A stretch of DNA of 51,091 nucleotides from Porticoccaceae bacterium. GTDB lineage: Bacteria > Pseudomonadota > Gammaproteobacteria > Pseudomonadales > Porticoccaceae. The stretch is from assembly GCA_019090225.1 (NCBI GenBank), contig JAHRWI010000007.1, positions 1 through 51,091 of the forward strand, given 5' to 3'. Below, piece after piece: positions 35,849-46,075 of this stretch (its first letter is position 1; each line of letters opens with the position of its first letter). A model generated the notes under the pieces. It ran no database searches. It had not been told where the DNA came from and saw nothing but the letters and a program-made list of their open reading frames with translations. Both the position numbers and the translations under genes were made by a program.

Positions 35849-36118
35849 TTAACCAGCATCCTCCCCACTTTCTACTTCTACTTCATCAATACTGTGCAAC
35901 GAAGCGCCCATATCAGCTATAGCGGACTGAACTGCATCAAAATCAATGGCCTTTGCTGCCACCTCTATTTGCAGAGTTTCGGTATTTTCATCCACCTCAA
36001 GAACCGTCACATGCACACAATAATCGACGCCGACTTCGGCAATGGCCATTGAAAATTCAAGCGCATTCGGCTGATGGGGTTTAAGAACATCCAGAACTAG
36101 CCTTTTAACGGAAACCAT
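35849..36118 (-). CDS. DUF211 family protein (archaeal-type)
   Basis: Small ferredoxin-like alpha/beta protein of 89 residues: VKRLVLDVLKPHQPNALEFS, YCVHVTVLEVDENTETLQI and IDFDAVQSAIADMG...HSIDEVEV are near-textbook for DUF211, a family best known from archaea. One archaeal structure of the family is reported as a Ca2+-binding oligomer; a regulatory or metal-sensing role is only suspected. I choose ATG 36118 with AAGGA 8 bp upstream; the track start adds 41 unrelated residues. First gene of the DUF211-VIT-Ca2+-ATPase operon. Confidence 0.82.
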   Translation of the reverse strand: MVSVKRLVLDVLKPHQPNALEFSMAIAEVGVDYCVHVTVLEVDENTETLQIEVAAKAIDFDAVQSAIADMGASLHSIDEVEVESGEDAG

Positions 36119-36667
36119 GATTTTATCCTTGTCTGTTTTTCCATTCTTACTAAGTGCGGGCATAAGCAATACTGTGCTGATATTTTCAGCTACTACAAAT
36201 AAGCTGTTTTTTGAGTATATATATTTCCTTTTGTAATCCACAGAGCTTACGTGAGGGTTCTACCTTCTGATTGATTTCGATTCGAGATCGCTTATCTATT
36301 CGCCATTTTAAAACTATCTAGCGACCACTATCACCCGGTAATGAATTGCACATCAGAGAACCTTCGCCTGGACTATAATTTCGACTGGAATTCAAAACTG
36401 ACCGGCCAATCGCTATGATCTCGATGTTTATACCAAACAAGTACAAAGTTATTTCCGCACGCGCTACACATCCCTCATCGCTCTAACTATGTCCACATTA
36501 GTGAGAAATCCTTATCTACGTAAAAATCCTTATCGAGACCTCTAGTACCGTGCCCTTTCGTTGATCCCCGTCAATTTATGAAGTTGCTAAATCATTAGTT
36601 TCCTTTTACATTACTCGGAGCGTTGATTTTAGTAGCGCTTGGTAGGCAAATTCACCAGGAGAGTAAA
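36119..36667. other. Divergent intergenic region between the DUF211 operon and hsp20
   Basis: 549 bp without a gene. It holds an FNR-type box near hsp20 (listed) and a GCTGA-N5-TCAGC hairpin (36176-36190) about 60 bp upstream of the DUF211 start. The DUF211 promoter is not clear. Confidence 0.55.
36561..36574 (+). promoter_or_regulatory. FNR/ANR-type box upstream of hsp20
   Basis: TTGAT-CCCC-GTCAA differs from the consensus TTGAT-N4-ATCAA at one base and has the same arms as the box at 37929-37942. It lies 94 bp before ATG 36668. A weak -10, TAGTTT (36596-36601), would place the box centre at -40.5; TACATT (36608-36613) is another -10 candidate at less usual spacing. Confidence 0.6.
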
Positions 36668-37156
36668 ATGACTGAAGACAAGAGCAGTGACGTTGAAGAG
36701 AGGAAAACGACTCGTTTGTTAAGCCCCTTTGAAGAAATGGATCACCTTGCTGCGCATTTTTTCCCCCACCGTTGGATGCGACCTTTTCACACTGAATGGC
36801 CGTCCCTACCCGAAATGGGTAGTCTATTTGAAGGAAAAATCCCAAAAGTAGATGTCATTGATCGCGATGACGAGGTGCTGATCCGCGCTGAAGTGCCTGG
36901 CGTAGACAAAAAGGATCTGGATGTTTCAGTAACCGATAACTCCGTTTCCATTAGTGGCAGTACCAGTCACGAAGAGAAGGAGGAAAAAGGCGATTACTAT
37001 CGCAGCGAGATTTCTCGAGGCCGTTTTTCACGAGTGGTAGCGCTACCCAGCGATGTAGATAGCGATAAGGCAAAATCTAAATTCAAAGACGGTGTCCTGG
37101 AATTAACGATCCCGAAAGTTAAAAAGGCTAAAAGGAAGAAAATCAACATTATTTAG
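36668..37156 (+). CDS. Hsp20/alpha-crystallin family small heat-shock protein
   Basis: ATP-independent chaperone of 162 residues. Variable N-terminus with LLSPFEEMDHLAAHFFP, alpha-crystallin domain from about residue 55 (PKVDVIDRDDEVLIRAEVPGVDK, SVSISGSTSHEEKEEKGDYY, the conserved RGRFSRVVALPSDVD and DGVLELTIPK) and a basic tail KKAKRKKINI. ATG 36668 has RBS AGGAG; the track start is upstream of it. It sits after an FNR-type box, unlike classic sigma-32 sHsp genes, so it may be oxygen-controlled. This sub-family often accompanies such islands. Confidence 0.92.
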   Translation: MTEDKSSDVEERKTTRLLSPFEEMDHLAAHFFPHRWMRPFHTEWPSLPEMGSLFEGKIPKVDVIDRDDEVLIRAEVPGVDKKDLDVSVTDNSVSISGSTSHEEKEEKGDYYRSEISRGRFSRVVALPSDVDSDKAKSKFKDGVLELTIPKVKKAKRKKINII

Positions 37157-37210
37157 TTATTGGGGCTTGACCCGGCGAAAAAGTAGGGGTGCCTGTAAGC
37201 CTTAATAATA

Positions 37211-37277
37211 GAACCTAAACACCCCTGCGGGCTGCGCTCCTTGTCCAAATTCGTGCCGAATTTGTCGAATGAGGTTC
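37211..37277. repeat. Palindromic repeat-like element near tRNA-Ser
   Basis: Outer inverted pair GAACCT (37211-37216)/AGGTTC (37272-37277) encloses a perfect hairpin AAATTCG-TGC-CGAATTT (37247-37263); a further pair AGGGGTG (37185-37191)/CACCCCT (37220-37226) overlaps it. It looks like a dispersed palindromic unit. No second copy is in this window. Confidence 0.45.
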
Positions 37278-37323
37278 AACTCCTAATCTCCCTTACCTAA
37301 AATTCAAGAATCCCAAAACCTAA

Positions 37324-37345
37324 AAGACCTCCTAGCGGAGGTCTT
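37324..37345 (-). terminator. Rho-independent terminator of tRNA-Ser
   Basis: Perfect 9-bp stem AAGACCTCC/GGAGGTCTT with a 4-nt loop. Read on the minus strand it is followed by a T-rich stretch (TTTTAGGTTTT), as expected downstream of the minus-strand tRNA gene. Confidence 0.75.
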
Positions 37346-37366
37346 CTGGCGTTAACAATAGCATTT

Positions 37367-37454
37367 TGGCGGTGAGGGAGGGATTCGAACCCTCGATACG
37401 TTGCCGTATACACGCTTTCCAGGCGAGCGCCTTCAGCCACTCGGCCACCTCACC
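37367..37454 (-). tRNA. tRNA-Ser(GGA)
   Basis: Acceptor stem GGTGAGG/CCTCACC, discriminator G and encoded CCA (plus-strand TGG at 37367-37369). It has a long variable arm (GTATACGGCAACGTAT-type), T-loop GGTTCGAATCC and anticodon GGA in CCTGGAAAG. It closely resembles the E. coli serX/serW tRNA. The tRNA is 88 nt including CCA. No flanking integrase is present. Confidence 0.96.
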
Positions 37455-37629
37455 GTATTCTTTTCACCGGCCCTGCGCTTAGCCGCAGCAGCTGGAAAAG
37501 GGCGGCCACTCTACACAAGATGGATCGCGAACGCAATTTAGGTTTCAGGGAACTCGGCGGTGTGACGCTATCGCTTAACTCGGCATTTAACTCAGGGTTA
37601 AGCCCGGAGCAAAACTCAGAATAAATCGG

Positions 37630-37851
37630 TCAACAACCACGAGTGACAACGGGGTTATCGTCGTCGAGTGATTCGGTAAGATACTGGAGTTCCTGAGTCA
37701 CGTCCTTAACGCTTCGATAACTCAAGTATTCATCGACCACCGCAAAAATTATCGCCCTGCCCATAGCGTCCCTATCCATATCTGGTCGCGACTGGGCTTC
37801 GTCCAGCGCCTGAATTACAAGGTTCTTCGCATGCGGTGACTCGCCGGACAT
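37630..37851 (-). CDS. Small conserved-looking protein of unknown function, 73 aa
   Basis: I do not recognise the family. From ATG 37851 (GGAG RBS) it is a 73-residue, mainly helical acidic protein: MSGESPHAKNLVIQALDEAQ, then a helix with AIIFAVVDEYLSYRSVKDVT, then QELQYLTESLDDDNPV. A C-terminal Cys is present. It has no signal peptide or membrane span. Coding signal is good: clean RBS, normal composition and a strong FNR-type promoter 43 nt upstream of the start. An oxygen-regulated small regulator or protein partner is a guess only. Confidence 0.65.
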   Translation of the reverse strand: MSGESPHAKNLVIQALDEAQSRPDMDRDAMGRAIIFAVVDEYLSYRSVKDVTQELQYLTESLDDDNPVVTRGC

Positions 37852-38274
37852 AGGAGGCTCCAATAATCTTGCTAAATTAAGGTGGGTAGTTGTGGAAAGG
37901 ATTGTAGATCAAATCAGGGCCAGGTGACTTGATAAAAGTCAAAAGACACAAGTTGAGCTGATGAGCAACGAAAAGACCGCTTCATCTGCTAGCCCAGTAT
38001 GTCCTCGGGTGCCCTCCATAACATACAACATACCGTATTCCCTGACGTCATTGCCGGTTCTCATTGCCGAAGGTCATTACCGTACGTAACTGCCAAACAT
38101 AAACACGCCAAACCTGGCATTGAGATACACCACCATGAAAGCCACATAGATCAGCTACACGAAGTGGCTAGTAGTAGCACACCTCGGTAGGTTACCATCG
38201 CGTCGAAATACCCTTAAGCGACATACGGCTACAAAATGCAAACAAACCTGGTTGTTAAAATTGACTGTGAATAA
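37852..38274. other. Intergenic region between the 73-aa gene and the czc operon
   Basis: 423 bp, no gene. Left part holds the FNR-type promoter for the minus-strand 73-aa gene. Right part should contain the czc promoter, but I see no clear -35/-10 or metal-regulator palindrome. The ORF at 37999-38190 has no RBS and looks like chance. Confidence 0.5.
37894..37942 (-). promoter_or_regulatory. FNR/ANR class II promoter of the 73-aa gene
   Basis: Minus-strand box TTGAC-TTTT-ATCAA (plus TTGATAAAAGTCAA, 37929-37942), one base off consensus. TACAAT (plus 37901-37906) is a 5/6 -10. This gives +1 at 37894 and box centre exactly -41.5, the FNR class II position. Leader to ATG 37851 is 43 nt. Confidence 0.7.
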
Positions 38275-38706
38275 ATGCTCAAGCAAGTGATCACAATATT
38301 GATGATAGTGCTAGTGGCCTCTCAGCCATTAGGCGCTATTGCTGAGGCCCATCCGTTTCACCAGTCGGGCGCGCAGCATTCACCGCTTGATTTGTTGCAC
38401 ACTAGTTCAAATTCAGTTTATTTTCGCCACGAGCACAAGGATCATCACCTCGCTGGTAGCGACATAGTCACTGAGCTCAGCACTAAATTCAGCGCTAAGC
38501 TCAGTACTAAGAATGAAGCGACCTTCAATACTGGCGAAATACCGGATTGTGGCCACTGCAGTCATACACACGCCACCTACAGCGCATCTGTGGCGTCTAG
38601 TGCGCCTCTTGCTTCGCTGATCTCAAAGCAGCCGAATATGCATTTCTACCTTTCTCGTAAGCCTGTCGAACACAGCCCTTCGCTCTACCGCCCTCCCAGA
38701 TCCTGA
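38275..38706 (+). CDS. His-rich exported protein, CzcI-like (metal efflux accessory)
   Basis: 143 residues with a signal peptide (LKQVITILMIVLVASQPLGAIAEA, cleavage near 24). The mature part is rich in His: HPFHQSGAQH, FRHEHKDHHLAG and DCGHCSHTHAT with a Cys-x-x-Cys pair, so periplasmic metal binding is plausible. The ending YRPPRS resembles CzcI/CopL-type short proteins coded before RND metal-efflux genes. It lies 77 bp upstream of the CzcC-like gene. No enzymatic role is suggested; metal capture or sensing near CzcCBA is inferred. Confidence 0.65.
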   Translation: MLKQVITILMIVLVASQPLGAIAEAHPFHQSGAQHSPLDLLHTSSNSVYFRHEHKDHHLAGSDIVTELSTKFSAKLSTKNEATFNTGEIPDCGHCSHTHATYSASVASSAPLASLISKQPNMHFYLSRKPVEHSPSLYRPPRS

Positions 38707-38783
38707 TTGCCCCACTACTCCCTGGCTCGCCTTTATTTTAGTCGAGCTGCATTGCTGTTGTTATCAATCAGGATAGTCAGGAT

Positions 38784-40181
38784 ATGTTCCCCCTAGCCCA
38801 TATTTATGGCCGAGTCTGTATAGATCAGGTCTGTATTTCAAAGCGTATCAAGCGAAGATTGATTATTCGCGCTGCTTGTGTTGCGCTCCTTAGTACCGCT
38901 GTAATGCCGTCTCAGCTTGTCGCTGAAAACTTGCGGCAAAACCTCGAGCTCCCGGTGGCGGTTAAACGCACCCTGAAACACAACCCCCAGCTCCTTAATT
39001 ATGAACCGCGCTTTAAAGGCCTGGAGGCCCGAGCCCTTACAGCTAAGCAGACACCGCCACTGGCACTCGGTTTGAGCATAGAAAACTTTGCGGGCTCAGG
39101 GCCGCTGAAAAAACTCGATGCTGCGGAGCTTACCCTGTCGCTTTCGTCGGTGATTGAGCTGGGTGGCAAGCGAAATCTGCGCAGCGAATTAGTGGGAGCC
39201 GAAGCTGAAAAGCTGGCCGTACTGCGCGAGCTGGAGACCCTGAATGTCCTTGGCGACCTCACTCAGACCTTTATCAATACGCGAGGCCTGGAGGGGCGAT
39301 TGAGACTGGCTGACAATGCCATCACTCTGGCTGAAAGCACCCTCAAAATCGTCAAGCGCAGGGCTGACGCGGGCGCCTCGCCGGAAGCAGAGGTTTGGCG
39401 GGCTAAAGCCGGGCTGAATCAGGCAGCCCTGATGCGCGCTGATCTGGCTGGGCAGCTGGAAAATCAGAAGCTTCTGCTGGCGGCGTTCTGGGGAGCCAGG
39501 TCAGCTGATTTCGAGAATATCTCCGGCGAGTTATACGAATTCGCCCAGGCCGATAGTTTCGAGGCCCTCTATCACCGGGCAAGCGCGAAACCACTCATTC
39601 AAATTTATGCCAGTGAGCAGCGTATCCGCGAGCTTGATCTGCAAGCCGCACAGGCTGCGGGCAAGAGCGATATTCAGTGGCAGTTGGGACTACGTCATTT
39701 ACAGGAGGGCGATGATAGCGCACTGGTGGCAGGTGTTTCTGTGCCGCTATTTGGCGGCTCGCGCAATCAGGGCGCTCTCGGTTCGTCCCAGGCGGCCCTC
39801 AATGAGGTGCAATACCAGAAGCGAAGCGCTCTGCTTTCTCTACACACACGCCTGCGTAACGCCTATCGACAGCGGGAAATAAGTATTCAAGCGGTGCAGA
39901 AAATCCGGTCGGATCTGCTGCCTGCACTTGAACGGGCGCTCACCGAAACCCGAAAAGCCTATGAACATGGCCTCTACACCTATGTCGACTGGTCGGCGGC
40001 CCAGCGCGAGCTGCAAGCAGGTAAACACTTGCTGATTGACGCAGCCCTGAGCGCCCATTTAAGTCAGGCAAAAATTGAACAATTGAGCGGCGAGTCTTTA
40101 ACTCAAATAAAGGTTTCAGATCAAGTTCAGATTCCGGATCAGGTTCAGATTCAGCCCACGATTAATACAACAGCGAATTAA
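38784..40181 (+). CDS. czcC: TolC-family outer-membrane efflux protein (CzcC-like)
   Basis: Outer-membrane channel of the CzcCBA tripartite pump, 465 residues. A long N-terminus with a hydrophobic signal (IIRAACVALLSTAVMPSQLVAE) precedes the first OEP repeat (LELPVAVKRTLKHNPQLLNYE) and the second (from about residue 250). The beta-barrel strand region ELTLSLSSVIELGGKR is typical of CzcC. The C-terminus ends in an 18-bp imperfect tandem repeat (40119-40154) coding SDQVQIPDQVQI. The adaptor gene follows 11 bp later. Export of Co2+, Zn2+ or Cd2+ is the family role. Confidence 0.86.
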   Translation: MFPLAHIYGRVCIDQVCISKRIKRRLIIRAACVALLSTAVMPSQLVAENLRQNLELPVAVKRTLKHNPQLLNYEPRFKGLEARALTAKQTPPLALGLSIENFAGSGPLKKLDAAELTLSLSSVIELGGKRNLRSELVGAEAEKLAVLRELETLNVLGDLTQTFINTRGLEGRLRLADNAITLAESTLKIVKRRADAGASPEAEVWRAKAGLNQAALMRADLAGQLENQKLLLAAFWGARSADFENISGELYEFAQADSFEALYHRASAKPLIQIYASEQRIRELDLQAAQAAGKSDIQWQLGLRHLQEGDDSALVAGVSVPLFGGSRNQGALGSSQAALNEVQYQKRSALLSLHTRLRNAYRQREISIQAVQKIRSDLLPALERALTETRKAYEHGLYTYVDWSAAQRELQAGKHLLIDAALSAHLSQAKIEQLSGESLTQIKVSDQVQIPDQVQIQPTINTTAN

Positions 40182-40192
40182 GGTTGTCCGAA

Positions 40193-41467
40193 ATGAATAT
40201 TTTGAAAATGTTAGGCTTTACCCTGGCTCTTCTCTCTGCCTGGAACTGTAGTGCCAGTGGCAACGCAGGAAATAATAATCAGGAACAACAAGCAGCGCCG
40301 CCATCAATAAAAGGCCCAAGCGGCGGCGTAATGCTAGAAGACGGTGAGACAAGCCTTGAGCTGGCTATATTTGAGCGCGGCGTGCCGCCGGAGTATCGGG
40401 CCTGGATAAATTATCAGGGCCAGCCGATTACGCCTTCCAGTCAGCAAAAACCTGTTCTGGAAGTGCGGCTCACTCGCCTTGGGGGCGTGGTTAATTCGTT
40501 TGCCTTCACTTACAAAGGTGACGCTGACAATACTGGCTATTGGCTAGGTGATGCCGTAGTCGGTGAGCCACACTCTTTTTACGTGGAAGTTAGCCTCAAA
40601 ATAGCAGGTAATACCCACCACTGGGCCTGGGAATCCTACGAGGGCCGCGTTGCGATAAAAGCCGATATCGCTGAACAAGCGGGTATTAGTACGGCATTGG
40701 CAGGCCCGGGGCGTATTCAGCGCACACTGACAGCCTACGGTAATCTGGTCAGTGGCTCGGAAAATTTAAGTCATATTCGGGCGCGTTTTGCTGGGCAAAT
40801 TACCCGGGTGAATGTCAATGTCGGTGATCGGGTCAAGCGGGGTCAGGTACTGGCTCAGGTCGAATCCAGCGAGAGTTTAAAACGCTATTCTATCTTTGCG
40901 CCCATCGACGGGGTCGTGACTCAGCGCCATGCCAATACCGGTGAGCTGGCGTTGGAGCAGCCGCTGTTCTCCATTACTAATCTCACCAAAGTCTGGGCAG
41001 AATTAAAAATATTTCCTCAACAAAGAGCCGCCGTGAAAGCAGTACAGGTAGTCAGCGTGAAGGCTGCAGGCTCTGAACAGACAAGCACCATTGAACAAAT
41101 CATCCCTATGGACAGCGGCCCCTACGTACTGGCCCGCGCGCCGCTAACGAATCTCGATAGCAATAATACTAGCCCCAACAACAGCCCCTGGTATCCGGGT
41201 CAGCTGGTCGAGGCCCAAATTGTGATCGAAGAAGTGGATGTGCCTCTAGTGGTCGATAATCGCGCATTGCAGAGTTTCCGCGACTGGACGGTGGTTTTTA
41301 TCCAGATCGGAGAAAATTACGAAATCCGCCCGCTGGAACTAGGTCGTAGCGATAAGACCCACGTCGAAGTCCTCAGCGGTTTGAATGCGGGTGACAGCTA
41401 CGTGGTCGAAAACAGCTATTTAATTAAGGCCGATATTGAAAAATCCGGCGCTTCGCACGATCACTAG
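40193..41467 (+). CDS. czcB: RND efflux periplasmic adaptor subunit (CzcB-like)
   Basis: Membrane-fusion protein of 424 residues. ATG 40193 follows AAGG at a good distance; the track start is a TTG. The N-terminus has a hydrophobic signal with Cys near residue 20 (LSAWNCSAS), not a good lipobox. An N-terminal domain (about 40-155) precedes the biotinyl-lipoyl hairpin (QITRVNVNVGDRVKRGQVLAQVE and APIDGVVTQRHANTGELAL). The C-terminus is the beta-barrel and membrane-proximal part. It links the CzcA pump to the CzcC channel. The CzcA gene begins 11 bp downstream. Confidence 0.86.
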   Translation: MNILKMLGFTLALLSAWNCSASGNAGNNNQEQQAAPPSIKGPSGGVMLEDGETSLELAIFERGVPPEYRAWINYQGQPITPSSQQKPVLEVRLTRLGGVVNSFAFTYKGDADNTGYWLGDAVVGEPHSFYVEVSLKIAGNTHHWAWESYEGRVAIKADIAEQAGISTALAGPGRIQRTLTAYGNLVSGSENLSHIRARFAGQITRVNVNVGDRVKRGQVLAQVESSESLKRYSIFAPIDGVVTQRHANTGELALEQPLFSITNLTKVWAELKIFPQQRAAVKAVQVVSVKAAGSEQTSTIEQIIPMDSGPYVLARAPLTNLDSNNTSPNNSPWYPGQLVEAQIVIEEVDVPLVVDNRALQSFRDWTVVFIQIGENYEIRPLELGRSDKTHVEVLSGLNAGDSYVVENSYLIKADIEKSGASHDH

Positions 41468-41475
41468 AGGAGTAA

Positions 41476-44604
<3,129 letters not shown>

Positions 44605-44742
44605 GAAGGGTCAAGTGGCTGACAAATTGATCTACCCATGGTAAATTCTCGCGGCGCAAATCTTCGTACTAACTGACTTCACCTGCCGACACAGCCAGCC
44701 AGTTAATATCAGAGGCGTAACGCTATTCACCAGGGCTTATCC

Positions 44743-44770
44743 ACTGGCTTGAGCATACTGGCTTAAGCAT
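44743..44770 (+). repeat. Tandem 14-bp direct repeat upstream of adh
   Basis: ACTGGCTTGAGCAT-ACTGGCTTAAGCAT (13 of 14 identical) lies 46 bp before ATG 44816. In that position it could be a regulator-binding direct repeat; no regulator gene is adjacent. Confidence 0.5.
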
Positions 44771-44815
44771 TAGTATCCACTAGGTCCTGAACTACAAACT
44801 ATCAAGAGGTTCGGT

Positions 44816-45907
44816 ATGAAAGCTAAAGCTGTTGTCTTAACAGGACTAAACGAATATTCAGTAAAAGAAATCGAGCTCGACGCCCCCAAAGCGGATGAAG
44901 TTCGAATTCGCATGGCCGCCACCGGCCTGTGTCAGTCGGATATGTCTGTCATTAATGCCAAGCTACCCATGCCCACGCCGATTGTCCTGGGCCATGAGGG
45001 CGCGGGTGTCGTTGAAGAAATTGGCGCTAATGTCACCAACGTCAAAGTCGGTGATCATGTCATCACCTCGTTTATTCCCATGTGTGGCGATTGTTATTTC
45101 TGCCTCCACCAGGAGCCATGGTTATGTACCGCAACTGATCTTTTTAGCGGCATGCAGCCCGATGGCACCAGCCGGGTAAAACTCGATGGTGAATATATCG
45201 GTGCCTTTGCAGCGCTGGGCAACATGGCTGAGCAGGTCGTCTGCCCGTCTATGTGTGTTGTTGCCATCGACAAAAAATATGATCTTAAAGCAGCCGCTCT
45301 GGTCGGCTGTGGTGTTATGACCGGTGCTGGTGCAGCGTTGAATACCGCCAAGGTTAAACCAGGCAGCAGCGTTGCTGTGTTCGGTTGTGGTGGTGTTGGC
45401 CTATCAGCCCTTCAGGGTGCAAAAATTGCTGGCGCAAATCCTTTAATCGCCGTTGATTTGAACGATGCAAAACTCGAAGCCGCCCGCGACTTTGGCGCTA
45501 CCCATACGGTTAACGCCAGCGAAGATCCGGTCGCACAAATCATGGACATTACCGGTGGTATCGGCGTTGACTATGCTTTTGAAGTCATTGGTTTCCCCGC
45601 TGTTGCAGCGCAGGCTTATGCATCTACCCGTCGCGGCGGCACCACTTGCATGGTCGGTGCGGGTAGCCCCCAGGACGAGTACAAATTTAGCGCCCTGGAA
45701 ATGCCACTATCTTCCAAAAAAGTTTGTGGTTGCATCTACGGCAGCACCAACGCCAAGGTCGATTTCGCTAAATTGCTTGGCTTTTATGAAACCGGACAAC
45801 TGGATCTGGATCGCATGTGCTCACGCACCTACACCATCGATGAAGTTCATCAGGGCTTTGACGACCTGGTTGAAGGCCGCAATATCCGAGGCATTATTGT
45901 CTATTAA
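44816..45907 (+). CDS. Zinc-dependent alcohol dehydrogenase (class III-like / NDMA-dependent type)
   Basis: Cytosolic MDR alcohol dehydrogenase of 363 residues. Catalytic zinc ligands are in GLCQSD (Cys near 38), GHEGAG and the VGCGVMTGAGA Cys. The structural zinc loop has its four cysteines in CGDCYFCLHQEPWLC. The NAD-binding turn is FGCGGVGLSALQG. AAGAGG RBS before ATG 44816. The family oxidises aliphatic or terpene alcohols; the closest type I recognise is the Rxyl_3153 group. Single-gene unit, with a 14-bp tandem repeat upstream and a bidirectional terminator downstream. Confidence 0.9.
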   Translation: MKAKAVVLTGLNEYSVKEIELDAPKADEVRIRMAATGLCQSDMSVINAKLPMPTPIVLGHEGAGVVEEIGANVTNVKVGDHVITSFIPMCGDCYFCLHQEPWLCTATDLFSGMQPDGTSRVKLDGEYIGAFAALGNMAEQVVCPSMCVVAIDKKYDLKAAALVGCGVMTGAGAALNTAKVKPGSSVAVFGCGGVGLSALQGAKIAGANPLIAVDLNDAKLEAARDFGATHTVNASEDPVAQIMDITGGIGVDYAFEVIGFPAVAAQAYASTRRGGTTCMVGAGSPQDEYKFSALEMPLSSKKVCGCIYGSTNAKVDFAKLLGFYETGQLDLDRMCSRTYTIDEVHQGFDDLVEGRNIRGIIVY

Positions 45908-45974
45908 GAGCTGTTTATTAATAGCGGTGTATTAAGACAGGTATATTAGGGCGATACTCCCAGATATAAGCAAT

Positions 45975-46006
45975 AAAAAAGGACTACTTTTTAGTAGTCC
46001 TTTTTT
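45975..46006. terminator. Bidirectional rho-independent terminator between adh and gor
   Basis: Stem GGACTAC (45981-45987)/GTAGTCC (45994-46000), loop TTTTTA, with A6 on the left and T6 on the right. It can stop transcription from both convergent genes. Confidence 0.9.
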
Positions 46007-46075
46007 ATTGAACTTGGTTTTCTAGGCCTATTTTTTTAGGCTCGGGAATTTTAGTGACATTAGAAAATATAGGGT

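Noticed and set aside
36271-36284. TTGATTTCGATTCG as an FNR box for the DUF211 operon
   Set aside because: Only the left half fits; right arm is unrelated.
37367-37454. tRNA-Ser as an attachment site of an integrated element
   Set aside because: No integrase, and I found no second copy of the tRNA 3' end in the window.
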